NCBI RefSeq assembly: GCF_018448785.1
Contig: NZ_JAHCLU010000004.1
Coordinates: forward strand, 1-64,000
Origin: Halomonas jincaotanensis
Lineage (GTDB): Bacteria; Pseudomonadota; Gammaproteobacteria; Pseudomonadales; Halomonadaceae
Reading direction: 5' to 3'
DNA: 64,000 bases
Position numbers and translations under genes: made by a program. This document shows, in pieces, positions 16,672 through 26,220 of the stretch (positions are counted from its first letter, which is position 1; each line of letters opens with the position of its first letter). The notes beneath the pieces are model-generated. The model did no database searches. It was not told the origin of the DNA and saw only the letters and a list, made by a program, of their open reading frames with translations.

Positions 16672-19473
16672 TCAGGTAGGCGGTAGGCGAGCCAGCTTTT
16701 CAAGCATGTGATCGAACTCGCCGACCTCGCGTGCCCAGAGCAGGGGGGAGACCGGCCCGGTGGCTAGTAGTTCCAGCAATACGCCATGCAACTCCTCGGC
16801 GCGCGAAGGCTCGCGGCCAAGGTTGTCGTTGAGACGCTCCACCTGAATCGCTAGACGCATGGGATCGTCGCGCTGACTGACACGGCCGACTGCGAGTAAA
16901 GAAAGATGCACCCTCAGGCGAGCGAGTCTCTCCTCAACCTGTGCTTCGTCGATCGGCTCGCGTCGCGAGGCGTTACGACGCGTATGGGCGCTGAACATGT
17001 CGTCGCCCAATGTCAGCGTTTCCGGCGGTTGGACGTCGGCGACGCGTTCGCCGGTCAGGCAGGCGGCGTCGGCCTCCAAGTGAGCCGCCAGCAGTGGTTG
17101 GACGTGACGCCAACGGTTGATTTCATCGACCACGCTCAGACGGGCCAGCCGCTCGCGGCGGGCCCTGACGATCCCCGACCAGCGGCGGCGCATGCCCTCG
17201 GTACGACGCCCACCTGGCAGTGGCTCCAACGCTGCGGCCTCCCGGATCGCCTGTTCAAGAAACGGCGTGTCCCGGCTATCGGTGGGCTGCCAGCTGTCGA
17301 GACGATCGATCAGCGCCTGCATGGCATCGAGCCTTTCCTGGTCGCGGCGCAACTGATCGCCCCGTTCGGCCTCGCGGCTGGCAAAAATCGTGTCGCAGAT
17401 GCCGCGGAATTCTCGCCATAGTGCCTGTTCCTCGCCGCGTGGCGCGCGGCCTAGCGCTCGCCAGCGCTGTTGTAGTGCCTTGGCTTGTTCGGCGCGCCGC
17501 GCCGCCGGCATGGAGTGCTCGGCCAACTGGCGGGTCTGTTCGATCAGCTCGCGCTTGGCATCGGCGATCTCGCGCGCGCGGCGGTCGATCAGCGTCTGCA
17601 ACTCGTGGCGGATGCGCGCGAAACGCCGGCCGATGGCCTCAGCATGCTCGCGGGGGATGGGGGCGCTATGGCGCCACTGCTCCCTGGCGCGGTCACGTAT
17701 CTGACGAAGTGCGTCGGGATCGGCCTCATGGGCTGGCTGGGCGAGCAGCGTCTCGAGCTTATCGCAGAGGGCTTCACGATCCGCGAGGTGTTGCTGTCGT
17801 TCGCTCTCGAGACGCTCCCGCCAAGGACCCAGCCTTTCATGGATTCGCTCGGAGGCGGTACGGAAGCGATTCGCCTGTTCGCGGTTGGCGGCAGCGTCGC
17901 CCAACGACTTCCATTCCTTGACGAGTTGACGATGGCGCCGGTCCAGTTCGGCGTCGGAGAGTGTCAGGTCGTCTGCAAGTTCGTCGATGGCGTGGCACAG
18001 TTGATCGCGTTTGGGACCTGCGACAAAGCCACGCCAGTCGCGCAGTTCGGCCAGTTGGGCACCCAGGCGTTTGAGCGTGGCCAGTTCCGAGGCAATGCGC
18101 GACCTGGGCATGCCGCGGGCCTGCTGAAGCGCCTCGGCCTGGTGGCGCAGCCCTTGGTGCAGGCGGCTCGCGCTCTTGAATGAGCCGCTCTCGAGCAGTC
18201 GCTCGAGCTCAACCAGTTCTCCGGAGAAACGCTCCAGTGCGCTGGTTTGCTCCACAGCCTTGTCTGCCATGCTGGCTGCGAGTCGCTCACGCGCGCGCCC
18301 CAGCAGTGGCGTCGGAGACAAGCCCTCGGGCCAGGAGCAGGCCTCGATGAGGGCCTTGAGGCGCTCGTCGTCGCCTTCCTGTAGCGCTTGCTCGATGGCA
18401 TCGGCGCGCTCATCGAGACGAATCCGTGCCTGGGCAATACGATCAAAGGATTGTAGGGCCGCATCATAGCGCTGGCCCAGCGCCTCGTTGACCAGATGCT
18501 GGTCGGAGAGTTCCTGCCAGCGGTTGGCTAGAAGGTGCTTCTGTGCGCGCAGACTGGCGATGTCCTGGTCGGTGATTCGCTCGCTGCGGTGCAGCGCATC
18601 CAGACTCTCCTCGAGCGCCTCGATCAGCGCTTCGCGCGACTGGTCGGCTCCCTCCCGACGCAGGTGGTCGGCATCGCGCGAGCGTTGCTGTGCCTCGTGA
18701 TCGCCGATGACCTTGCGACAGCGCATACAGGCATCCTGGAAGCGCCTTTCGAGCTCGGCATCCGGCATGTCGCCGAGGGCCTCCCACTCTCGCACCAGAT
18801 GCCGAAAGCGTCCGGCATAGAGTGGCTCCCAGGCGGCCTTGGCGTGTCGTTCCAGCGTCTCGATCAGCGCAACTCGTTTGGCACCGGCGGCGGCCAAGGA
18901 GGCGGCGTCGGCACGCAGGCGGTTGAGTCGCTCGCGTGCCTGGCGCATCACCTGGCGGTCGCGGCGCGCGGACTGGGCGAGCCGTGACAGGCCAGCCTCG
19001 CTTTCCACCCGGGCGGCGGCGGCATGGCGAACGGCGGCGATGCCGTTGTCGCAGGCCTGGCGAATCAACGCCTCCTCGTCCTCAAGCTTTGCCAGGGCCG
19101 CCAGGCGCAACTGTTGGTTGTCGCCTTTCATGGCGATATCGGCAAGCAGTGCCTGGTCCTCGAGACGCTCGACGATAGCGATACGGCTGTCCAGGTCCTG
19201 CGACCCTTCACGGCCGGTCACGAGTGTCAGCAGCCGCTGGGCCAGCTCATATGATGCAGCACCACCCTCGAGTAGTCGCAATAACGCCACCGGGTCGTCG
19301 ATGCGGGCGAGGGATGCGCTGCGCACCCCTGAGTCGTCATCCCGGGCGAGAGACTCGAGGGCCTGATGCTGTTCGGGGTGGGCTGCGTCGAGCCGCTCGA
19401 CGGCCTGGCGGCGAACCTCGGGATCGGGATGCTGCCAGCGTGGGGCAAAGAGGCGGCGAAAGAGTCCTGACAT
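16672..19473 (-). CDS. large DUF349-repeat coiled-coil protein
   Basis: 933 residues. The N-terminal part (about 1-190) resembles HEAT-like helical repeats (DPEVRRQAVERL, DDSGVRSASLARI); the rest is highly charged, Arg- and Glu-rich helix with several DUF349 units, each containing a W-x-x-L-G type core (REWEALGDM, KEWKSLGDA, QRWRALGRA). No signal peptide or membrane segment. DUF349 proteins are common in gammaproteobacteria and have no established role; the fold suggests a long scaffold. Start chosen at 19473, where an AGGA lies 8 bases upstream, rather than 19488. It stands alone, divergent from minC. Confidence 0.82.
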   Translation of the reverse strand: MSGLFRRLFAPRWQHPDPEVRRQAVERLDAAHPEQHQALESLARDDDSGVRSASLARIDDPVALLRLLEGGAASYELAQRLLTLVTGREGSQDLDSRIAIVERLEDQALLADIAMKGDNQQLRLAALAKLEDEEALIRQACDNGIAAVRHAAAARVESEAGLSRLAQSARRDRQVMRQARERLNRLRADAASLAAAGAKRVALIETLERHAKAAWEPLYAGRFRHLVREWEALGDMPDAELERRFQDACMRCRKVIGDHEAQQRSRDADHLRREGADQSREALIEALEESLDALHRSERITDQDIASLRAQKHLLANRWQELSDQHLVNEALGQRYDAALQSFDRIAQARIRLDERADAIEQALQEGDDERLKALIEACSWPEGLSPTPLLGRARERLAASMADKAVEQTSALERFSGELVELERLLESGSFKSASRLHQGLRHQAEALQQARGMPRSRIASELATLKRLGAQLAELRDWRGFVAGPKRDQLCHAIDELADDLTLSDAELDRRHRQLVKEWKSLGDAAANREQANRFRTASERIHERLGPWRERLESERQQHLADREALCDKLETLLAQPAHEADPDALRQIRDRAREQWRHSAPIPREHAEAIGRRFARIRHELQTLIDRRAREIADAKRELIEQTRQLAEHSMPAARRAEQAKALQQRWRALGRAPRGEEQALWREFRGICDTIFASREAERGDQLRRDQERLDAMQALIDRLDSWQPTDSRDTPFLEQAIREAAALEPLPGGRRTEGMRRRWSGIVRARRERLARLSVVDEINRWRHVQPLLAAHLEADAACLTGERVADVQPPETLTLGDDMFSAHTRRNASRREPIDEAQVEERLARLRVHLSLLAVGRVSQRDDPMRLAIQVERLNDNLGREPSRAEELHGVLLELLATGPVSPLLWAREVGEFDHMLEKLARLPPT

Positions 19474-19769
19474 TGGCCATCCTGACATGGGTTAGATCCC
19501 GCGACGGGATGTGCGAGACTATTGCTGTAAATAACTGTTTTAGGCAACGCTGTTGGGTGCGATGAACGTTGCTGAGGCGGTAACTCGGGTGCCTTCGGCT
19601 ATCTAAGCACGCGTTGAGCCTGGGGAAAAGGCTAGCCGTACCTCGGGTGTGGCCAATTGGAGACACTGACAAGCCCTCGCCAGAGAGAATATGATCGGTT
19701 GCAGGGAGCGATTCACTCGCTTAGCTTTAAGCTAATATCCCCGAATATCACCCGACGTGGAGTTCGGCA
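19474..19769. promoter_or_regulatory. divergent intergenic region with a minC promoter candidate and palindrome
   Basis: It contains TTGCAG (19699-19704), a 17-base spacer and TAGCTT (19722-19727), a plausible but weak sigma-70 promoter for minCDE. Overlapping its -10 is a perfect inverted repeat, TTAGCTT-T-AAGCTAA (19721-19735), 34 bases before the minC ATG, which looks like a small operator. No gene is seen in the rest. Confidence 0.4.
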
Positions 19770-20519
19770 ATGAGTCTCAACGTGGAAAGGGACGGCATGG
19801 CGTTCACCTTTAAAGGCGGCATGCTGCCGATGACGGTCATGGAATTGACCAGCGCCGATCCCGAGCGTATTCGTGATCAGCTCGCCGACAAGCTTAGCCA
19901 GTCACCCGCCTTCTTTCAGCATACCCCGGTCGTGCTCAATGTCGAGAAGCTCGACGAGCCGCATCTGGCGCTGGAACGCATCTGCGCGGTGTGCCGCGCG
20001 CACAAGCTGCTGCCAGTGGCGGTGCGCGGTGGCCCGGATCCGGTCAAACAGTCGGCTTGGGCGCTGGGGCTTGGCTGGTTTCCGCCACAAGAATCGGCGC
20101 GCGCGCGCCCGCTGGAGAGTGTGGCGCCCGTCGAACCCGAAACGGACGAGGTCGAGCTGGCCGAGCCGCAGGCGACGGCAGGCGTCGTCAGTGGAGGGCG
20201 TATCTACCGTGGTACGGTACGCTCCGGCCAGCAGGTCACGGCTCCGTCGGGAGACTTGATCGTGATCGGTGCCGTCAACGCCGGGGCCGAGGTACTGGCC
20301 GCCGGTAGCGTCCATGTCTACGGTGCCCTGCGTGGACGCGCCTTGGCGGGGATTCACGGTGATCCCCTGGCCGTTATCTTCTGTCGCGAATTGAATGCCG
20401 AGTTGCTTTCCGTGGCCGGCAACTACAAGCGACTCGAGGATGTCGACCCTCGCCTGTTGGGGACCGCCGTACAGGTACGCCTGCAGGATGACCAGCTGGG
20501 CATCGTGCCGCTAACCTGA
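19770..20519 (+). CDS. minC: septum site-determining protein MinC
   Basis: 249 residues. The N-terminal MinC domain (about 1-110; FTFKGGMLPMTVMEL) is followed by an acidic, Pro-rich linker (about 112-145) and the C-terminal beta-helix domain (GGRIYRGTVRSGQQV, GDLIVIGAVNAGAEVLAAGSVHVYG) that binds MinD and itself. MinC blocks FtsZ polymerisation at the cell poles. TGGAG precedes the ATG. First gene of minCDE. Confidence 0.96.
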   Translation: MSLNVERDGMAFTFKGGMLPMTVMELTSADPERIRDQLADKLSQSPAFFQHTPVVLNVEKLDEPHLALERICAVCRAHKLLPVAVRGGPDPVKQSAWALGLGWFPPQESARARPLESVAPVEPETDEVELAEPQATAGVVSGGRIYRGTVRSGQQVTAPSGDLIVIGAVNAGAEVLAAGSVHVYGALRGRALAGIHGDPLAVIFCRELNAELLSVAGNYKRLEDVDPRLLGTAVQVRLQDDQLGIVPLT

Positions 20520-20580
20520 GCAAGACGGGTGCCTGATCCGGCTAGCCCAACATTTTTTATTGACTGACAGGAAGCACAAC

Positions 20581-21399
20581 TTGGCCAAGATCATTGTGGT
20601 GACCTCCGGCAAGGGCGGGGTCGGCAAGACGACCAGCGCAGCAGCCATCGCGACCGGACTGGCGCTGCGTGGCAACAAGACCGTGGTCATTGACTTCGAC
20701 GTGGGGCTGCGCAACCTCGACCTGATCATGGGGTGCGAGCGTCGTGTGGTCTATGACCTCGTCAATGTCATCCAGGGTGAAGCGGGGCTCAATCAGGCGC
20801 TGATTCGTGACAAGCGGGTCGACAACCTGCATATCCTCCCGGCCTCTCAGACCCGAGACAAGGATGCACTGAACCTGGAAGGTGTTGAGAAGGTTCTCGA
20901 TACGCTGAGCAAGGATTTCGATTACATCCTCTGCGACTCACCGGCGGGTATCGAGCGCGGCGCGCAGCTTGCCATGTACTTCGCCGATGAAGCGATAGTG
21001 GTTACCAATCCTGAAGTGTCCTCGGTGCGCGATTCCGACCGCATCCTCGGCCTGCTGGCCTCCAAGACTCGGCGTGCCGAGCGCGGTGAGGATCCGATCA
21101 AGGAGCACCTGCTGGTCACTCGCTACAACCCGGCACGGGTCGACTCGGGCGACATGCTCAACCTCGAGGACATTCGCGAGATCCTGGCGATCAATTTGAT
21201 TGGCTTGATACCCGAGTCCGAGGCGGTATTGCGGGCCTCGAATCACGGGGTGCCGGTCACCCACGATGCCGACAGCGATGCCGGACAAGCGTATACCGAT
21301 ACCGTAGCGCGGCTGATCGGTGAGGAAGTCCCTCTGCGTTTCCATCAATATGAGAAGAAGAGCCTGTTGAGCCGAATGTTCGGAGGAGGTCGCCGGTGA
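20581..21399 (+). CDS. minD: septum site-determining ATPase MinD
   Basis: 272 residues against 270 in E. coli. It has the deviant Walker A motif [10 protein letters not shown] (9-18), the [14 protein letters not shown] switch region, and a C-terminal amphipathic membrane helix ([14 protein letters not shown]). MinD binds the membrane as an ATP dimer, recruits MinC, and oscillates with MinE. The start is TTG at 20581, with AGGAAG placed correctly upstream and the family N-terminus [12 protein letters not shown] following; an upstream TTG at 20560 in the same frame lies before that ribosome site and is not supported. Confidence 0.96.
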   Translation: MAKIIVVTSGKGGVGKTTSAAAIATGLALRGNKTVVIDFDVGLRNLDLIMGCERRVVYDLVNVIQGEAGLNQALIRDKRVDNLHILPASQTRDKDALNLEGVEKVLDTLSKDFDYILCDSPAGIERGAQLAMYFADEAIVVTNPEVSSVRDSDRILGLLASKTRRAERGEDPIKEHLLVTRYNPARVDSGDMLNLEDIREILAINLIGLIPESEAVLRASNHGVPVTHDADSDAGQAYTDTVARLIGEEVPLRFHQYEKKSLLSRMFGGGRR

Positions 21400-21647
21400 A
21401 GTTGCTCGAGTTCCTCAAGAGAGAGCGCAAGAAGTCGGCGTCGGTTGCCAAGGAGCGGCTCCAGATCATCGTCGCCCACCAGCGGACCCAGCGTGGCCAG
21501 CCCGACTACATGCCGATGCTGGAAAAGGAGCTGCTGGAGGTGATTCGCCGCTATGTCCAGGTCGATGACGATGCCATCAATATCAGTCTCGACAGCGAGG
21601 ACAACTGTTCGGTGCTGGAGCTCAACGTCACGCTGCCCCGTGCCTGA
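21396..21647 (+). CDS. minE: cell division topological specificity factor MinE
   Basis: 83 residues: N-terminal helix that contacts MinD and membrane ([25 protein letters not shown], in part [13 protein letters not shown]) and a C-terminal topological domain. It stimulates MinD ATPase and drives pole-to-pole oscillation. The GTG start at 21396 overlaps the minD stop (GTGA) and follows GGAGGAGG, so it is translationally coupled to minD. E. coli MinE is 88 residues. Confidence 0.95.
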   Translation: MKLLEFLKRERKKSASVAKERLQIIVAHQRTQRGQPDYMPMLEKELLEVIRRYVQVDDDAINISLDSEDNCSVLELNVTLPRA

Positions 21648-21733
21648 CGGCTGAGCGGCAGGCGGTGCTGTGCTAGGCTGTGGCTCTTGCCCACGCTCAT
21701 ACCCCTGACAGCACCGTTCGGAGAGACTCGCCC

Positions 21734-23221
21734 ATGGCGCCGCCTGCCGTCCCGACGACCTTCCTTTGGCACGATTACGAGACCTTCGGTGCCGACCCAC
21801 GTCGTGATCGTCCTTCCCAGTTTGCCGCCATTCGCACCGACGCCGACTTCAACGAGGTTGGCGACCCGGTGGAGTGGTTCTGCCAGCCGGCCGACGATTT
21901 CCTGCCCCACCCCCAGGCCTGCCTGATCACCGGCATTACGCCTCAGCAGGCACGCCGTCGCGGCTTGCCCGAGGCAGAGTTTGCCGGTCGTATCGAGGCG
22001 CTGATGAATCAGCCCGGTACCTGTGCCCTGGGCTACAATAGCCTGCGTTTCGATGATGAAGTGACACGGCATCTTTTCTATCGCAACCTGCTCGACCCCT
22101 ATGCCCGCGAGTGGCAGAACGGCAATTCGCGCTGGGATTTGATCGATGTGGTGCGCGCTTTTCATGCCTTGCGCCCTGAGGGGATCGAATGGCCGACCCG
22201 CGAGGATGGCGCGCCGAGCTTCAAGCTGGAGGCGCTGACCGCCGCCAACGGCATTGACCATGAGGGCGCTCACGATGCGCTCGCCGACGTGCGGGCGACC
22301 ATCGCGCTGGCGCGACTCTTGAAGGCCCATAATGGCCGGCTCTTCGATCACCTGCTGCGGCTTCGCACCAAACGCCAGGCGGCGAAACTGCTGGATGTGC
22401 AGGGACGAAAGCCGGTGCTGCACATCTCGCGCCGTTATCCGGCCAGCCGCGGCTGCAGCGCCCTGGTGGTACCGCTGGCTGAGCATCCCACCAACCCCAA
22501 CGGGGTGATCGTCTACGATCTCTCGATGGCCCCCGCCCCGCTGTTCGACCTCGATGCCGACCAGATCCGCCAGCGAGTCTTCGTCAGTAACGACGACCTG
22601 GCCGAAGGCGCCGAGCGTATCCCGCTCAAGGTGATCCATATCAACAAGTGCCCGGTGCTCTTTCCGGCCAGCGCCCTCAAGGACGTGGATGGTCCGCACC
22701 AAGGCGAGTATGGCGAGATCGTGGCGCGTCTGGGGCTGGACGTTGCGGCCTGTCGCGAGCACTGGAAGCAGCTCGCCGCGCGGCCAGAGGTCGCCGTCCG
22801 CGTCGCCGAGGTGTTTGCCGAGCCGCCGCCTGAGGGGCCGCAAGATCCGGACATGATGCTCTATGCAGGCGGCTTCTTCTCGCCGGCGGATCGCCAGCAG
22901 ATGCAGCGCGTGCGCGAGACCGCGCCCTGGGATCTGGTCGGCGCCAGCTTCGCCTTCCAGGACCCGCGACTCGAAGAGATGCTGTTTCGCTATCGGGCGC
23001 GCAGCTACCCGCATACCCTGGAAGGCGACGAGCTGGTCCGGTGGGAGAGTTTCCGCTGGGAGCGGATGAACGATCCCGCCCTCTCGAGTCTGACCCTCAA
23101 GGCCTTCGCTCGTGAGATCGAACGGCTCAATCAGGTAACGCTCGACGACCAGGAGCGACAGATCCTCGAGGAGCTGGTGATGCACGTGGAGGCGATCATG
23201 CCGGCACAAGCCTTCGACTGA
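21734..23221 (+). CDS. sbcB: exodeoxyribonuclease I
   Basis: 495 residues against 475 in E. coli. DEDDh exonuclease domain at the N-terminus (WHDYETFGADPRRDRPSQF with Asp14 and Glu16; HDALADVRATIALA with the catalytic His and Asp), followed by the SH3-like and C-terminal helical domains specific to ExoI (RSYPHTLEGDE near the end). It digests single-stranded DNA 3' to 5', acting in mismatch repair and recombination and binding SSB. The ATG at 21734 has GGAGAG upstream. The gene is downstream of minE by 86 bases. Confidence 0.94.
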   Translation: MAPPAVPTTFLWHDYETFGADPRRDRPSQFAAIRTDADFNEVGDPVEWFCQPADDFLPHPQACLITGITPQQARRRGLPEAEFAGRIEALMNQPGTCALGYNSLRFDDEVTRHLFYRNLLDPYAREWQNGNSRWDLIDVVRAFHALRPEGIEWPTREDGAPSFKLEALTAANGIDHEGAHDALADVRATIALARLLKAHNGRLFDHLLRLRTKRQAAKLLDVQGRKPVLHISRRYPASRGCSALVVPLAEHPTNPNGVIVYDLSMAPAPLFDLDADQIRQRVFVSNDDLAEGAERIPLKVIHINKCPVLFPASALKDVDGPHQGEYGEIVARLGLDVAACREHWKQLAARPEVAVRVAEVFAEPPPEGPQDPDMMLYAGGFFSPADRQQMQRVRETAPWDLVGASFAFQDPRLEEMLFRYRARSYPHTLEGDELVRWESFRWERMNDPALSSLTLKAFAREIERLNQVTLDDQERQILEELVMHVEAIMPAQAFD

Positions 23222-23248
23222 GCGCTACCGGTAGGTAGGGGATAACGT

Positions 23249-23280
23249 GACGGGGCCCGGCCAATTGGCCGGGCCCCGTC
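23249..23280. terminator. bidirectional terminator, perfect 32-bp palindrome
   Basis: The 32 bases are perfectly self-complementary with AATT at the centre (arms of GACGGGGCCCGGCC). It lies between the convergent sbcB and protease genes, where a shared terminator is expected. Confidence 0.85.
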
Positions 23281-23315
23281 GTTGCGAGCGATGTGCCTGC
23301 TCACTTTGGGTCTTT

Positions 23316-26174
23316 TCAGGCGTCGGATTCGGGCAGCGGGTCGAGATGGCGGGTCAGCTCGACCACGTCGCTGGGCTCGTCGCCCGGGTCAAAGGTGACG
23401 CTGGCCACGGCCTGCTCGCGCAGTTCAGGCCATAGCGCCCGAAGATCATCCGCGGTCACGGCCAGCGCTTGTTCGGCCAGTTTCTCGCGCTCGTCGAAGT
23501 CGGTGTCGCCAAATGACATAGCCTGCCATAACCGGTTGGCCTTGCCCGAAAGGCTAGTGTCACGACGCACCAGGCTGTCGTGTACCGCCTGGCGATAGGG
23601 GGCAAGGCCCTGCTCGTCGAGCGTTTCCAGGCGGGTGGCGAAGTCGGTCAGGAAGGCGTCAATACGTGCCTGGATGACCTCGCTCTGCGTCTCAGGTGAT
23701 TGCACCAGCAAGCTGATGCCGGGTGCGTCGAGCAGTGGCGAATACCCGGCGTTGACCACGTAACCGAGTTGTTCCTCGGTGCGCAATTGCTGATAGAAAG
23801 GGGTGTCGAGCAACTGACCGAGCACTGCCAGGCGTGCGCGACTTTCCAGCGAACGATCCGGACCCTGCAGGTAGCGCAGCACCACCGATTCGTTGCGTGT
23901 CGTGTCGGGTACCAGCTCGGGAAGGTCGGGCTCGGCACGCAGCGGAACCAGGTCGGGAATCTGTGTCTCTGCGAGGCTGGGCGCGAGCGCGTCGGCGACC
24001 AATTGGCCTTCACGGGTCGCCAGTTCGGCATCCAGATTCCCGACCGCCATGGCCTCGAGGCGCAGCTCGGCCAGGAAGTCGCCGCGGAAGTCGCGCAGGG
24101 CGTCGACGTCGAGCTCGCGACTCGCTTCGAGCAGGGCATTGGTGGGCCATTGCGGGCGCACCAGCGCTTCGGCCAGGGTGCGCTGGGCCTGTTGATGCAG
24201 CGCCGCCTGAGGCGCGTTACGCCATTCGCGCTGCAGCCGATATTGCACTCGTTCGAAGGTAGCCGGGTCGATGCCGCCCTGCTGCAGCTGTTCCAGGACC
24301 CGCTGCATCAGCTGGTCTTGGCGGTCGCGCCAGCCAGAGAACGACAGCGTGATCCCACGGGCATGGGCATAGGCATCAAAATGATGGCCGGCGAGACGTG
24401 CCGGGTAGAGGGCCTCGTTGAGGCTGTCGGTCAGCCAGCCGGCCAGCAGCCGGGCGAGCACGGCGTCGCGCGCCGTTGCCGACGCGTCGGGGTGCTGCAG
24501 GCTGAACCGCCACTCGACCTTGGGCGTATCGAAACTCGCCTCGGCCATGTGCCAGAGATCGAAACCTGGATCATTGAGAAGGCGGCTGGGTTGCTCGTCC
24601 TGTTCGTCGAGCAGCTCGAGGTCTTCGGCGATGTAGGGATTGGGCGCGGGCAGGGCAAGGCCAGACAAGGGCGCGGCGTCTGGATTCTCTGAGACGCTGA
24701 CCTCGCGCCAGGGCGCGTCGAACCAGGGCGATACCTCTTCACCTTCGACATCAGGGGCGCTGTAGAGTCGCAGCCGGTTTTCCGGCCGCAGGGCATCGAG
24801 ATAACGCTCGGTCGCTTGCCGGTCGAAGCCGTCCATCCGGTAAGGAGCGTACTGAACGTCCTGCACCGGGAAGCGTGACAGGTTCATGGCCAGGCGCATC
24901 GCACCGCTAAGCGGTGAGCCATGCTGCTGGAAACGGAAATCCTGCTCGGCGAGTCGGGCCTGTTCCTTGTAGCGCCATTCTTCCAGGCCGGCCTCGCGAA
25001 TCCGCTTGATGGCGGCAAAGAGCGTGACTTCGATCTCGTCGAGGCGCTCGGCGCCATCGGGCGTGAGGCTGATACTCACGGTGAAAAGCGCATGGCGGCC
25101 GTCGTTACGCGAGATGCCGGCAGACAGGCCGTCGGCCAGGCCGGCGTCACGCAGCACGGCCAGCAGGCTGCCCTCGCCTTCATGGCCCAGCAGGTGGGCC
25201 AGCAGGTCGGCGGGCTTGTGGCGATACTGCTGGATCGGGTCGGGGACCGGAAACATGAAGCGCAGCTGGCGGCTGTCACGAAGCGACTGCACTTCCACGG
25301 CCGCCGGTAGGTTGTCGGCAGTCACCAGCGGCGTCTCGATCACCGGCCTTTCGAGATCGTTGTCGGCAATCGGGGCGAAGTCCTCGACGACCATGGCCTC
25401 GAGTTTATTCAGAGGCTGGGGCGCGATCACCGCCAGATGCATGACGTTGGCATCGTAATATTGCTCGTAGAAATCGATCACCCGCTCGCGCAGGGGCGGC
25501 TCGCCGTCGGGACGGTCGGACAAGGTGTCGCGGCTGCCCACCGAAAAACCGGTCATCGGATGGCGTGGATTGAGCAGCTGGTTGAGCACGTCGTTCTCGC
25601 GGCGCCCGTCATCGCGAATGCGTGCTTGGTATTCCGAGTGGACGACATTGCGCTCGCTTTCCAGGCGATCGGCGTTGAACAGCGGGTCGATGAAAAAGCG
25701 GCTGAAGCGGTCCAGGGCACCCGGCAGGGCGTCGGGCTCGATATCGAAAAAGTAATTCGTGTCCTGTGACGCGGTGAAGGCGTTATGGCTGCCCGCGTGG
25801 CGCGAAAGATAACCCTGGTAGGCATCCGGTTCGGGATAGGCCTCGGTGCCCAGGAACAACATGTGTTCCAGAAAATGCGCCAAGCCAGCCAAGTCCTCGG
25901 GGTCCTGGGCGCTGCCCACATCCACGTTCATCGAGGCAGCGGCCTTGTCGGCGTCGGGGTCGCTGACCAGTAGCACCTCGAGACCATTTTCCAGCGTCAG
26001 GACGCGGTAGTCACGGCTGTCGTGAGGGCTGACCTTGGGCGTGATGACCTCGTCGACGGTCTCGTTGGTGTCGTCCGCGGCGACCGGGCTCATCAGCAGC
26101 AAGGCGGATAGCGCCAGCAGGCCGAGCAACGCTAGGGGTCGTCGAACAATGGCGTGTTGGGGGGCGATAGGCAT
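23316..26174 (-). CDS. ptrA: periplasmic M16 metalloprotease, pitrilysin (protease III) family
   Basis: 952 residues, similar to E. coli pitrilysin (962). A signal peptide (about 1-33, cleaved after SPVAA) directs it to the periplasm. The inverted zinc motif HFLEH is at 100-104, with the third ligand Glu181 exactly 77 residues later, as in HxxEH-X76-E. The four-domain M16 halves follow, with a second, inactive half at the C-terminus. Such proteases degrade small peptides such as insulin-like substrates or signal-peptide fragments. GAGGAGAG precedes the ATG. It is not next to recB/recD as in E. coli. Confidence 0.92.
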   Translation of the reverse strand: MPIAPQHAIVRRPLALLGLLALSALLLMSPVAADDTNETVDEVITPKVSPHDSRDYRVLTLENGLEVLLVSDPDADKAAASMNVDVGSAQDPEDLAGLAHFLEHMLFLGTEAYPEPDAYQGYLSRHAGSHNAFTASQDTNYFFDIEPDALPGALDRFSRFFIDPLFNADRLESERNVVHSEYQARIRDDGRRENDVLNQLLNPRHPMTGFSVGSRDTLSDRPDGEPPLRERVIDFYEQYYDANVMHLAVIAPQPLNKLEAMVVEDFAPIADNDLERPVIETPLVTADNLPAAVEVQSLRDSRQLRFMFPVPDPIQQYRHKPADLLAHLLGHEGEGSLLAVLRDAGLADGLSAGISRNDGRHALFTVSISLTPDGAERLDEIEVTLFAAIKRIREAGLEEWRYKEQARLAEQDFRFQQHGSPLSGAMRLAMNLSRFPVQDVQYAPYRMDGFDRQATERYLDALRPENRLRLYSAPDVEGEEVSPWFDAPWREVSVSENPDAAPLSGLALPAPNPYIAEDLELLDEQDEQPSRLLNDPGFDLWHMAEASFDTPKVEWRFSLQHPDASATARDAVLARLLAGWLTDSLNEALYPARLAGHHFDAYAHARGITLSFSGWRDRQDQLMQRVLEQLQQGGIDPATFERVQYRLQREWRNAPQAALHQQAQRTLAEALVRPQWPTNALLEASRELDVDALRDFRGDFLAELRLEAMAVGNLDAELATREGQLVADALAPSLAETQIPDLVPLRAEPDLPELVPDTTRNESVVLRYLQGPDRSLESRARLAVLGQLLDTPFYQQLRTEEQLGYVVNAGYSPLLDAPGISLLVQSPETQSEVIQARIDAFLTDFATRLETLDEQGLAPYRQAVHDSLVRRDTSLSGKANRLWQAMSFGDTDFDEREKLAEQALAVTADDLRALWPELREQAVASVTFDPGDEPSDVVELTRHLDPLPESDA

Positions 26175-26220
26175 CGTCTCTCCTCAATTGGGGGTCCGGA
26201 ACGGTTCATGAAGGTAGGGG

